This document shows positions 33,318-45,239 of a stretch of DNA of 64,000 nt, piece by piece; position 1 is the stretch's first letter; each line of letters begins with the position of its first letter. The position numbers and the translations under genes are program-made. The DNA is from Citrus sinensis (lineage: Eukaryota > Streptophyta > Magnoliopsida > Sapindales > Rutaceae), in NCBI RefSeq assembly GCF_022201045.2, contig NC_068560.1, positions 25,127,501 through 25,191,500 on the forward strand, written 5' to 3'. The notes under the pieces are model-generated. The model was not told where the DNA came from and ran no database searches. It saw nothing but the letters and a program-made list of their open reading frames with translations.

Positions 33318-35547
33318 GAAGCGCAGTGCTGCTGCACCCTTCGATGGGAAGTGAAAGACAAGTTTTGACAGGCGTTTGTTGAATTGTTGTACCCGCCGTT
33401 TCACTCGTGTGCCTCGCCTTTTGTTTGCCTCAGCTCACTCTATGTTAATTATAATTATAATTTTTCTCTCCCAAAACTGAAATTTTCAAAACGTTTGTGG
33501 AGGAAATATAATTTTGCAAAATTTTAGATTAAAAGGAAAAAAAGAAAAAGAAAAAGTTAAATATCTATCTAATTGTTATGATTGAAAGAGAGAATTTTGT
33601 TTGATAGCTAATATTAATCCACAATTTAAATTGCAATGGAGCCAGTGATGTCTTAAAGGTTAAGATTGGGTGCAAAAATAGCACTACGGAACATACCTAA
33701 TGCAGCAAAATTTCTCAAACTGAATTATTTTCTTCCATCTGAAGGAAGATGATCAATTATCACTTCACACAACAACTTTCAAATAGACTAAATATATTCT
33801 TTATTAATATACCAACTCACGCTATCTCTCTTTTTTGGTAGTATGAACTTTTTTTTCACTTTTAAAATATTTTAAATACCTAAAATCATATTTAATATTG
33901 TTTAAGAATTTGATCGAGTGATTTTCAAACAGCTTTCATTGACTGTGACCAGTTTAATTCTGAAGAGATAAAATTTTTTAACGTCTACTTTGCGTGACCT
34001 TTAATAATGGAGTGGTAGAATAGTTTTAAGAAAATGCAAAACTTGCGTTTTAAATATTTGTTGAAAGAAAGAACATTTTTTTTGTGTTGAAAACATTTGT
34101 TAGAAGAGAGAACATTTTTACTTTTCTCAAATTCATTTATCAATTTACAAATTTGTGTTTAAAAACATTTGTTGGGAGTTACATGGAAGTCTTTGTTGTC
34201 TTGCTTCGTTTGAGGGTTTGAAAGAGCAATCCATCCATGCAAGACTTTTGAATTTGGTTGATTTGTGTGTCCCACTAAAGTCAATATTTTATAAGATCAA
34301 CTTTGGATCTCCTCATAACCTTTGCCTTTTCCACTTTATACCGTTGTGTAAAATCAAACTATTCCTCATTCAAAAGTAATTGTTGTAAAGTCGCTTTTCA
34401 ATAGAAGAATTTAGTCATTACTCCATGGATGTGTGCCTCTTTCTTCATTGCTCCTTTTCATGTATTTTGCCTTTCGGTTTATCATTTTCTAAAGTTTAAT
34501 TACTCATAATCATTCATATGAACCAATATAAAGATGATTTTTTCTCAAAATATAAAATTTGGGTGACGTTCTTTTTTGTAAGATATATAATAAGAGTCTT
34601 TAGATTGGCAAGCAAAAATTGCACTAAAAGTTTGTTCCAATTATGTGTGTTCATGGTGGAGAATCTCATTATCTCGACAATCATGTAAAATATGTAACAA
34701 CTTTTATAATCAATCAAAACATAATCTTATATGCACATTATTGACATGCAAGAAGAGTCTTACCAATTATTTCTATAATAATGTATATAAATCTACACAT
34801 GATTATTGTAATTATTATTATTATTTCGATCGACTGTCAATCTTTTGCCTAGGTCTTGATTTTCTATCTACCAAAATATAATAATACTGATAATAATTTT
34901 TTAAAATCAACTTTAATATAATGACTAATGACGAGCGAAATTAATATATTAGACCAAGAATATTCTACAACTTTTATAATTATAAATAATGAGTCATCAA
35001 GCTACTTTACAAACTCAACGTCCCACCTAAAAGTACAAAAAAAAAACTCATTAAAAGGAAGAAGAGAATGGCAGCAACTAGCAAGAAAGTGAAATAAAAC
35101 CAACTCAATTAGTTGGGAACTTTTTATTTTTTATTTTTTTAAAGAAAAGAATTAGTTGGGAACTTTGAAAAGGGCTGGAAGCAATCAAATACAGGATCAT
35201 GTATGTGAAAAAATCATTTAGTCTGTGTCTTTCTTCCATCTGTCTCTCTATGGACCATTCAAAAAATGGCAAACAGTTCATCTCACGTTGATTAGTGACA
35301 ATAAACAAGCAAATTTCGCTTTTAATTCTGTGACACGTACCATTGAGGTTTTTATTTACGCCCAAAAAAAGATAAGGAAAACGACTATATCATTCATAGA
35401 GGTCTAGTTTATCAAGGCACATATTCTGCATTATTAGCTTATCAACATATGCCTTAACTCTCAGCATCTTTCCAATTTTGGAGCATATTACAATATTTAC
35501 AGAGTCTAACAACAAGATCGTCTCACGGTTATGAAGTTGCTTCTGTT
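33318..35547. other. Intergenic DNA, no gene seen
   Basis: A+T-rich. Frames at 34155-34379, 34514-34881 and 35105-35407 show no family likeness and overlap on both strands. No repeat with defined ends was recognised. Confidence 0.4.
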
Positions 35548-37843
35548 TCATTCCCAATCAGCATCGAAGAATCCGGCATCTTTCATCTCAGAGTAATATA
35601 CATTCTCTAAGCGCAAATCTTCCTCCTAAATCACCAAAAACAATAAGTTGTGCGTCATAGCTATACATTAATGTATCATCATGTTATTTCCCGAAAGTCA
35701 GTTGACAAAATTCATGACTAAGAAACTAAAAGGAATCGAGATAAAGAGAAAAATATCTTGAGATCAATGAATGGTGTTAATTACCTGGAAGAAGTCTGCC
35801 AAGAACGTTACGTATATAAGAGGAAGATAGAAGGCATGGTAACACACATTTGTGACACCATACAGCCTGTAAAATAACATCATCAGCATATTAGGAATCG
35901 AGGACAACTGAAGGATGACATATTTAAATAGGTCATCTACATAAACTTCTGCTTTAAAGAGTGGTCCAGACTTACCAGTACCCAAAACTAGCTCCATTAA
36001 GCACACAAGCAAACAGAGCAAGGGCATTCAAGATAAACATAATACTGATATATTTGTAGAATGCTGGTCTGGCTGCAAAAATGGAAAGCAGACACTAAAA
36101 TTACAACATGCAGTTTTTTGATGGGTATAAAAACCACTCGTTAAAAAATGCATATAATTGACATACCAGGTAACCTTTCTCTCCACTTGGAGTGGTACAT
36201 GAACAAAATGATTCCATACACTGCTGTTAGCACCAGCCTATGTACAACCCACAAACCCCATTTAACATGAGGCGATTGCCCATTGCTATCAATGAACAGA
36301 GGGATCCCAAATCCAAAAAGGTAAACCGCCTGAAAGAGAAATAAATAATGAAAGACCTTTTCCTTTTACCGTACTGTGTGAATGCCAAATAGGAAAAAGA
36401 ACTACATTATGATAAACCAAAGAAAGAAGACATAGAAATGACTTGATACAATTCTGCAGAGCATTATCAAAAGCATGTTGATCAATATCAGCAAAAGCTT
36501 AAATATACATGTTTTCTCAGCAGTTCACGTCCGGTCAATCAATATAAAGTTGGAACCTCAGATAGAACCTTTTTAGATTGGATGGGAATGACTGAAAATA
36601 TACTAAGTTGTACTATGTCAAACCAGAGACCTTGATTCTTCCCAGAATTTGGCATACTTTTTAATTGCAGATTTCTCCAGTCCCGTGCTAGTATCCTATG
36701 GTCAAGTATAGATAAAGCTTGAGAAAAAGGAGGAAGAGTGAAAGACATACCTTGAGAATTATATCCAGCCCAACAACGAGTCCTGAGATACCAAAGGTGC
36801 GTGCTAAGGCTTCCGGCCCACTTGCATAACTCCCTTGGAACAAAAAGGCCAGCAAGCTTACTTCCAAAAACAGCATCCCAGATTTTGTAAACAGAGATAA
36901 GATATTCCATGCAACTTCTTTCCCACGAGTGCACTCCCATGCCTGTGTTAGCAAACAAAATTTAGTTTGATCTTAATCAGTAGGTCCAGAGAAGTCCAGC
37001 AAGAAACTCACACGATAAGCTTACCACAGGCAATCGCATGAAGCATCCTCTGATCATCTAAGACCAGGGTAACATTCCTCTTAAATGCAAGCAATTATAG
37101 CATCATAAACATCAAAGCTTTAGAATTCTAACTTAATTTTAAACCATCACATGGAAGTAAGTGTTGGCTTAGTCAACATCAACTTTCAATGAAAGAGAGT
37201 TAGCAAGGACAATTACAGCCAATTAAGTGAAAGTTTAGAGGCCCGCACATTAGACCAAATGAACTAACTATCCCTCAAACTGGCTTCATTTTAATTGGAC
37301 TAGCTGAGAGCCAAATGAGTCACACTGAACACAAGCCATAGACAATATTGACAATACTCCTACCGAATGAGATTACCCACATAAATGCTATTCGAATTCT
37401 AAAGAGTACCCATCATTCCAGTCACCCGTAATAAAAGAAATATTGCTTCATTTACTGCTACCAATACAATAAAAAAATTGCAGCAAAAATACGAAATTTA
37501 AAAGCTTTGATTGAAACCCACAAACCTGAAGGCAGCACCAAGCAAGGCTGAGCAAGCTAACAAGCCAAAGACAACCATAATAAGCAATCATGATATGGGA
37601 TCGTCCATTGGATAGCTTCGAGAAGCTCTTTTTAGCTTGAAACGAAAGGTAGAGCACAAAACAAACCGAAGACACGATCAAAACGACATTGTGCAAGAAC
37701 CCATGACATTCAACAAGCCACTTATAGAGTCCCGACCCAAAAAAGGAACCCCCTTTGACAATTGAAGATGAACTGTAATTAGGGTTTTGTGACAATGCAA
37801 TTAAAGGAAATGGAGATTGAGCAATTTGGTCAAGAACTCGCAT
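35548..37843 (-). CDS. Seven-helix membrane protein, TPRA1/CAND-type (candidate GPCR-like)
   Basis: Six coding exons on the minus strand: 37526-37843, 36751-36942, 36167-36329, 35976-36072, 35785-35866, 35548-35625. Phases agree and the product is 309 aa, close to the 300 aa usual for plant members. Hydrophobic segments include VECHGFLHNVVLIVSSVCFV, a second in exon 1 (IAYYGCLWLVSLLSLAWCCL), then exon 2 (SGMLFLEVSLLAFLFQ; FGISGLVVGLDIILK), exon 3 (LWVVHRLVLTAVYGIILFMY), exon 4 (ISIMFILNALALFACVLNG) and exon 5 (CYHAFYLPLIYVTFLADFF), consistent with seven helices. The AWECTRGKEVAWNI and LFTKSGMLFLE segments match the plant 'candidate G-protein coupled receptor 2/8' and animal TPRA1 family. Ligand and signalling role are unproven. 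The C-tail is acidic and ends DAGFFDADWE. Confidence 0.85.
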
Positions 37844-38910
37844 CTTGTGGGTAGTGCATGCAGATTAAAGAAATAAGAGAAAACCCTAACCCTAAACTTA
37901 GATTTCAATTAATTTTTTTCAATTGGGCAATTTAGAATGTCTGAATGGGCAAACCTCGGAGCTTTGGCTACGTGTCTGGGTTGAAGGATTGACGTTGCGA
38001 GTCGTCAAAGGTGCTTATCTCCTACGATGAAAATGATTTTATAAAAATTAAAAGCTTTACTAAATTATAATTTATTTAATTTTCAATAAAGTCCTCATTA
38101 TTTGCTTAAAAATAAAACCAAACCAATGGTTTGCGGAATTCATCATTTAAGTTCCCTTAACTTACCATGTAGAAAGGCTTTTTTAGTAGTTGAATGGATG
38201 CAAGTTCTGACTTGCATCTTAACTCTAAACCTTTTTTATTATTGAGAAATTATATCAATTGAGTTAACTGAGACCTACTTGTTATTTTTATTAAAATAAA
38301 AATATTTAATTACACAAGTATGTAATTTAATATTTTCACACGAACACACCTTTTAAACATGAGAAATATGAACAATCTTACTCTTACCTCATTTTTTTCC
38401 ACTTAAAGCTCATCTATACTCAAATATTCAACCAATATTTAAGTATAATGTTACATCCGATAAACTCATCTTTTGAGTGTGGCGGCTCCTTATCTTAAAC
38501 ATTATTCATGGTATTATTTTTAGAGTAAACATGTTTTAGAAATAATGAATTTGGGCATTGTTGACTTGACGCATTACTCAAAAACCAAAATAGGGTGGTA
38601 AAAGGGTTAACAACTTTAAAGTTTAACAAAACCACATGTAACTTGAAAGATTTCTCCGAAGGTAAAATTTTTGCACTAACATATTGGAAGGAAAGTTACA
38701 ACACCCCTAGTCATGGGTGGAGGAAGTAGGTAAAAGCTTGGGTGGATAGTGGCCCCAGCCGCCCCAAGCTAAAACTAAGTACAAGTGAAACAAAGGTATG
38801 ACTTCAAATTTCACCGTGTCTTTGAAAATTCTACGTATGGACCTAATTTTTGCACAATTTTGTTATGGCTGACTACATTTTTCGATTTCTCTACTTTGGG
38901 CCCTACTGTT
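37844..38910. other. Upstream region of the TPRA1-like gene and intergenic DNA
   Basis: Leader and promoter occupy roughly 37844-38020. The rest is A+T-rich. The stretch 38690-38880 (GGTGGAGGAAGTAGG, GCCGCCCCAAGC) looks like an old transposon remnant without clear ends. Confidence 0.35.
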
Positions 38911-39659
38911 TAGAGCTGGCAAAACGGGTTATCGGGTCGTGTTCGTGTCGTATCAGCTTCATGTCGTGTCAAATTTAGGTTGACCCAAACCCGACCCATT
39001 TAATAATCGTGTCAAAATATTGAGACCCAAACCCGAAACGGAAAAATAATCGGGTTACCCAATAACCCGTTTAATATCTATATATTGAACAAAAATTACA
39101 TCAAATATTTACACACTATCATACATACGTATGTACATAAATATATACATATATATGTACATAAATACATACATACATACATACATACATAATTTATCGA
39201 TATTATAAAATATACATATCTACCAATATATTATACATTTACACTATTGAGGTTTTAATTATATATATATATAAAATATTATATATTAATATTATAAAAT
39301 ATACATGTCTATCAATTTTTACACATTTACAGTATTGAAGCTCTAAATGTATGTAAAATTTTATAAATAAAACACTGTGTTTATATTTAACCTTTTAAAG
39401 AATAAAAAAAAGAAAATCATCTCTAATATTTGAGTTTTAATTATAAGAATATGTAAATTATTTTAAAATAAAAAATATAATCGGGTCATTGATCAGGTAA
39501 ATGGGTCAAAAATTTTAACCCAAACCCGACACGGAAAAAAATCGTGTTGACCCGGACCCGACCCATTTAATAATCGTGTTAAATTTGACGACCCATACCC
39601 ATTTATTAATGTCGTGTTCGTGTCGGGTAATCGGGTCGTGTCAAATTTTGCCAGCTCTA
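38911..39659. mobile_element. 749-bp hAT-type MITE with TAGAGCTGGC ends
   Basis: Perfect terminal inverted repeats TAGAGCTGGC / GCCAGCTCTA. Subterminal inverted blocks are rich in CGGGTCGTGTTCGTGTCG and CCCGACCCATTTAATAATCGTGT. The element is flanked by an 8-bp target duplication with one mismatch (CTACTGTT 38903-38910, CTACTATT 39660-39667). The interior is A+T-rich with ATACATAC simple repeats. No transposase. Confidence 0.85.
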
Positions 39660-39860
39660 CTACTATTAGCCTCAAATTTTTTTTTTAATACAATGTTACA
39701 ACTTGTTCTTTCTCATGAACTCTGTGAAAGTAGTGGTTTTATAATAGTCCTTGGGATCCTAATTTTACAATAGTACGCCGAGCAATTTCGTCCAGCCACT
39801 TTCGTACAATTTTCTGAATAGAAAATGAATAAAATGAAATAAGGAATATATATATATTGG

Positions 39861-39874
39861 CTCTGATACCAGTA
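39861..39874 (-). mobile_element. Retrotransposon primer-binding-site remnant (initiator Met-tRNA type)
   Basis: The minus strand reads TGGTATCAGAGCC, the classic primer-binding site of plant Copia and TRIM elements. An LTR would lie just to the right (39875 to about 40250), but its outer end and target duplication could not be fixed. It may be an LTR or TRIM remnant next to F-box pseudogene A. Confidence 0.4.
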
Positions 39875-40285
39875 GAAAATAGGATCGAAGGATGGATGTG
39901 CTTTCGTTGGAATTCAAAATAAAGGAATCTGATATTAACAATTATTAAGATCGGAACGGCTTAATCAAATTTTAGTAGTCAAATTTTAGATATCTGAAAT
40001 ACGTGACTCGTTTACCAACAATGCAGACTAGACTAGCGCCTATTCAGGATCGCCTCTGGAATTTACGTCGTCGGATTCCCGTCGATATACTCAGATATGT
40101 TTACCAACTTTAAATATTAGGTTCTTTAAGCAAACCTAACAACAACATACATCTAAAGGCTCATACACAGTACCAGATCTCAATCCTCAATTGTATTTTT
40201 CTCTTCTCCCTCCATTCCTTCAGAGCACAATTTTTGGGATATATATATATATCATACATATTATTTTCTAACGGGAAAGAAAATA

Positions 40286-41246
40286 TCATATAAATATAGT
40301 AGAGAGTGGACTATTAAAGTAGGATTCATTCAACAACGCCGCTTTATCATCCAAGCTTTCAACTTCAAACCACTCTATTTTTGATTGATCAAATCTGTAG
40401 ACGTGCCAGCGACAGTCATAATTTTGACTATCATGGTAGTGATACCAAGCAGGATCATTGCAAACCACCATTGACATCAAAAGATTGTTGTTATTATTAC
40501 CATCGCACTCCACATGAAAAACTTTCATAATGCGTTCTCGAGGCTCTTCAGAATACGGGTGTGGAAGTAATTTCCAGTCGTTCGATGTAACAGTGAAGGC
40601 CCCTATAACTCTCGGATTTAAACAACAGTAGAGGACTCCATCCATATATTTTACGTCCTCTACAGAGTCAAAATCACCAGCAATCCCACGCTTAGACCAT
40701 TTTTTATCTCCAGGTTTACAGTTTACACATACGGATACAATTCCGGATAATATGAAAACCGAAGACCACACTCTCCGGAGAAACTGGAACCGTTGACAAG
40801 CTTGCTTGTTGCACGCAGAATTGATTTTGCGATAGTCCGTATCCGGAAGTTCAATGATTTCGCCGGTGAAAGGATTGTAGAAGCAGAGTCAAGTTTTCCT
40901 GTTGCGGACACCCTGTTTTGAAAAAAGCACCCAATCCTGTTTTGAATCAATAGCCCTAGGAGTACCATTACAAATTCCTTCAAGGTTTTGTCTTCTTGTA
41001 TCAGTACGGACATCGAAGACTCTGTATACTTTGTTTGTGAGAAGGGTCGTAGAGACGGCACGAACCGGAATTCCAGCCCATCTTCCAGGGCAATTTATCC
41101 GCATATTTGACAATATTTGCTGCTTGCCAACTCCTGCAAACTGCCCGGAAACGTATCTGATCGACGCATCAAAGACTATTGACAATCAAATCTATGACAT
41201 CACGAGGAAGATCAGACCATGAACAAAACTGTCTTTTGCGGGCCAT
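40286..41246 (-). pseudogene. F-box/DUF295 pseudogene A
   Basis: The minus-strand gene would start at 41246. Its F-box opening (SWSDLPRDVIDLIVNSL) runs into an in-frame TGA at 41169-41171. It continues (QIRFRAVCRSWQAANI), shifts frame near 41030-41060, and meets another TGA at 40889-40891. The remaining C-terminal part reads openly to 40286 and still shows the DUF295 (KIB1-4 beta-propeller) pattern (SVCVNCKPGDKKW, DGVLYCCLNP, IEWFEVESLDDKAAL). Two stops plus a frameshift make it non-functional as a full-length protein. It is more diverged from copies B and E than those are from each other. Confidence 0.85.
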
Positions 41247-41649
41247 TGCAAACAAATTGAAAATCCGACTGTTATACGAACCAGTCAAGCCGAGTCTGCT
41301 CATGTGACTAGGCCACACGCCTTATCCGGAATAATCTTCCTCGAGGAGTCATTTTAGGCCAAGAGAAGCACATTCTACTCATGTGCCTTGATCGTGATGC
41401 TTTTCACCCCAAAACACATATATTATTTTGAGTAGAGATACTAACACTCTAAAAAAAAGTTGATAACCGGCTTCACATGTTATGTTTAAATTTTATCCAT
41501 AATTAAATCATATTTTAATAAATAATGTTATACATCTCAACTAGTATCCCAACTCTATGAAATAAAATCTTTCACGTAAGCTAGAAACAACTTAAGCAAC
41601 AAATGATTTTCTCTTACAAATAATGAAAGCCGAGAGATGAGAAAAGATG

Positions 41650-41698
<49 letters not shown>

Positions 41699-42665
41699 GT
41701 AGAATCTAGCTTGCACTATTCTTTTCTTTTCCAAATCATAATCAAAGGTCACTCTATGATACCGTTATTTTTTTTATTATTTTTTTATAACATTAATAAT
41801 ATAATAAATGTGTGCAATTGAATTTAATCGACGATATTCATTATTTCTATTCATGAAAAAATTTCTTTTATTTAACAATATTTTAAACCGGTTAAAATGC
41901 ACTATTTAAATTTTAAAAAGAAAAGAAGAAAAAGATGATGAATGTTTCAAATTTTTAGGACAATGTAACTCTTATGATCAGAGTTGTATACAAATTCATG
42001 TTGAGTTCAAAATCCTAAATCGACTTAAGGTGTGTTTGAGATTAAGGTTGAGCAGCTGTAACTTAAAAGTTACAACACTAAAATGTTTGGTAAACACTAG
42101 CTGCTATGACTTGTAACCAATGTTCATATAATTTTTTACTTGTATAATGAAAAATCTATTATATTTTTAATAATTTTGTTCAAATTATTATTTAAAATTT
42201 ATATTTACTACATATTATTAATTTTAATTTAATATTTACAATTTTTTTTCCACAACAACTATACAAACCTTAAATTCCTTATTTATATGAGAAATTTCCC
42301 CTTCATCCTAATCGAGATTTATCATTTCTCGATGGGTATATTATGTTGAACTTTAATTGATCAAGACATAAATACTCATAAATTCATGCAATATAGATTT
42401 TGTTGATGAAAACACCATGTGCCTCACACAACCTATTTTTCATTATAATTTAATGTTTTCATTTGACCAATACAAAATAATTTGTTCGCATCAGCAGCAT
42501 TACCAATTCTATATAGGATAGCATCATAAAATTAAAAAAGAAAAAGAAAAAAAATTAAAGAGTATGCATAAACTTAAAAACAGGAAAAAAATAAATAAGA
42601 AAATTACCACCTAATTGAGGAGGTAGAATCCAAGTTTGCAGCAACTCTTTTCCTTCCCATCATAA
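41247..42665. other. Flank shared within the F-box cluster, with a poly-T tract and MITE-like stretch
   Basis: About 41430-41760 matches 54299-54610 (flank of copy E/D), and about 42330-42500 matches 52380-52600 and 54930-55110, showing that flanks were duplicated with the genes. A 43-base T run lies at 41653-41695. About 42030-42271 resembles the MITE-like family of 3198-3481 (AAGGTGTGTTTGAGATTAAGG ... ACAAACCTTAAA). No gene. Confidence 0.55.
41653..41695. repeat. 43-bp poly-T tract
   Basis: Uninterrupted homopolymer. The equivalent place in the duplicate flank (about 54525-54554) carries (TG)n followed by a T run. Confidence 0.9.
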
Positions 42666-43777
42666 TCAGATCATTAATCTACAAATATCCAAATTTATTG
42701 ATCTTCTCACAGGGGGCTGAATCCAAATTTGGGTCGTGTCCTCCTCCTTCCAATATTCATAACCCCGAATTCTCGGAGCAACTTTTGATGAGTCACTTTC
42801 AACAGGCTTCCGAATAAATTCACTCCATTGATCACGGATGTAAGAATAGGGACCGAACCAATGCATTATGTTTGCAAATGCACACCCCTTTTCTACAGGA
42901 ACCCACCACAAGCACGAAGCACCCATGAACAAAGCTCTATCATCCAAGCATTCAATTTCAAACCAATCCATTTGTGACCGATTAAGTGTGAAAACACGAT
43001 ATCCAGAACTATTAACAACTTTAGCCAAAATCAAAAGGCTTCCATCATACTCAGTCAAGTATTTATACATAAATAAAATCGACGGTGGATATGGGAGTAT
43101 TTCCCAATTTTGGGACGCAACGTTAAAGGCAACAATAGCGTCTAGAGAAAAGAAGGAACAGTAAAGGAATCCATCCGCACGCACCATATTTTTAACATAT
43201 CGATAATTATCTTGAAACCGGAGCTCAGTCCAGGTTGTATCTCCAGGTCTACAAATGCTAATACAACTTATCTCCATTACACCTACCCATATTACAAAAA
43301 TCACACAATCTGGAGAAACAGGAGTCGCTGAGAAGGTTGCTTTGGCGATACTAAACTCGCGCCATACAGGAAGGTTAATGATCTGATCAGCAAAAGGTGA
43401 GTAGAAGAAGAGTGGAGAACATTTTCGACCCCGGAAATAACGTTTTTCTCTCCCTCGAATAGCACCCAACCATTTTTTGAATCAAGTGGCCTTGCACCCA
43501 ACAGTGTTGTTCTGTTTTTGTCACTAATGAAAACAGTGAATCTTTGTTTGTGACAAGGGTCGTAGAGATAACATGAGTGAGAATTATAACCCATCAACCA
43601 CGTAAATTTATCCCTATATTGGATGTCTACTGATCGCCATCTCTTGCAAACGGCCCGGAAACGAATTTGATAAACAACATAAAGACGGCTGACGATTAAA
43701 TTTATGATGGTAAGAGGAAGATCAGACCTTGATCGCCTTTCAAGCTTCTGCTTCTTCTCCTTGATGCCACCAGCCAT
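42666..43777 (-). pseudogene. F-box/DUF295 pseudogene B (single frameshift)
   Basis: Closest relative of intact copy E. The start at 43777 (MAGGIKEKKQKLER) leads through the F-box segment to a G run at 43429-43432 (minus strand GGGG) that is one base shorter than the GGGGG of copy E. The frame shifts there. The second part, to 42666, then reads openly in the other frame with the full propeller pattern (RKCSPLFFYSPFADQIINLP through TQIWIQPPVRRSINLD). An extra Trp codon (CLWWVPVEKG) is also present. The downstream half is undamaged, so the shift is recent. A sequencing error in the homopolymer is the main alternative and would restore an intact gene. Confidence 0.8.
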
Positions 43778-44699
43778 TGCACAACAAAATTGATTCTCCG
43801 AAAGTAAACTTCTGAGTGTTATAGGAAGGATTTAGGGCATTTTTTTCCCTAATAAATTGGAAATGGGAAGGCCCAAGGGCTTGACCCATCTTCGAATCGT
43901 TCCGGGCTTAAGAATTAAAATTTGGGCTTTCCTGCAGGTCTAGTATGTGACAGGTGTGAAATCATGTACTTACTGCGTCACACAACACGCAATAATTGGC
44001 TTCCGGCTTCCCCTGTAGATAAACTTTATTATTCTGATCATTGTCTCAACTCCACGCGCAGAATCTGGGCAGTCTTGCTCTGTAATGAAGTCTTGCTTAT
44101 TTGCTAAGCATTTGTTGAGTCTCAAGTCACAAAGCCTTCACTTTGGCATATGAAGGACATATATTATTTTCAGTACAGCTACTAACACTTATGAAAGTAC
44201 TTATAAACTGCTTTATATTTAAATTTTATCTACAATTAGATCATTATTAGAAAACTAATGTTGCAAGTCCAAATTGGTATCCCAAATATATGAAATCAAA
44301 CATTTCACGTAGGCTACATGCAACATAAATAACAAGTGATTATCTTTCACAAATAATGAAAGCTTGGATAGGATAAAAGATATGAGAAAAGATGAATTCT
44401 GGTGTTTTTTTAGTAGTATTACACATTTCAAGATTTTTATCATAAAAACCTATCTCAAATGATGTGACTTTAATCAATTCGTTGGTAAGATAATATAACT
44501 AATTCACTTGAATTTATAAAGAATTATCCACCACGAAATGAATGACACATCACTTAAAATGAAATTTGAGATAAAAAATTTAGAATGTTTATCGTTATTA
44601 TTATTATTATTTAAAAAGCGTGCATAAAATTTGGATAAAATAAAACAAAATAAATCACATCTACATTTGAGGATGTAGAATCCAGTTTGTACCACTCTT
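43778..44699. other. Upstream flank of copy B with an empty MULE target site
   Basis: This matches upstream flanks of copies D (53744 onward) and E (56410 onward). Around 43940-43950 it reads GGTCTAGTATGTGACAGG without interruption, the site that in copy E is split by the 6.1-kb MULE. No gene. Confidence 0.6.
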
Positions 44700-45165
44700 T
44701 TCTTTCCCTTCATAATCATCGAAAGAGAATTCAAATTTATTGATCTTGTTTCAGCAAGCTGAAACCAAATTTCTATGAAGTTGGTTTCCACCCAATCTTC
44801 ATTATCCCGAACTACTGGGGCAACTTTTATGCGTCACTTTCAACAGGCTTTAGGATAAATTCACTGCGTACATCTCGGCTATTAGAAAGGCTACCAAACC
44901 AATGTATTGAGTTTGCAAATGAACTCTCCTTTTCTACGGAAACCGATAAGCATGAAGAACCCGAGAACAAAGTTCTACCGTCAAAGCTTTCAATTTCAAA
45001 CATATCCATTTGTGACCGGATTTAAGTGTAAGCGATGATTATCAGGTCTAATCGACGGTTGGATACGGGAGTGTTTCCCAATTTTTGGATGCAATGTTAA
45101 AAGCACCAATAGCATTTTGTCAAAGGAAGGAACAACAGAAAAGTCCATCCACTTACACCACATTC
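44700..45165 (-). pseudogene. F-box/DUF295 pseudogene C, 3' part
   Basis: C-terminal remnant of another family member: DMFEIESFDGRTLFSGSSCL, FANSIHWFGSLSNSRDVRSEF and IWFQLAETRSINLN align with copies B and E but in two frames. Its missing 5' part is probably the piece at 47523-47617, on the other side of a Copia fragment. Confidence 0.75.
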
Positions 45166-45239
45166 CCAACCCAAAATTGGATATTGAGGAGGGAAATGAA
45201 GCCCTTTATTTATAACTCGTTTTCTCTGTCTTTTTTAAT

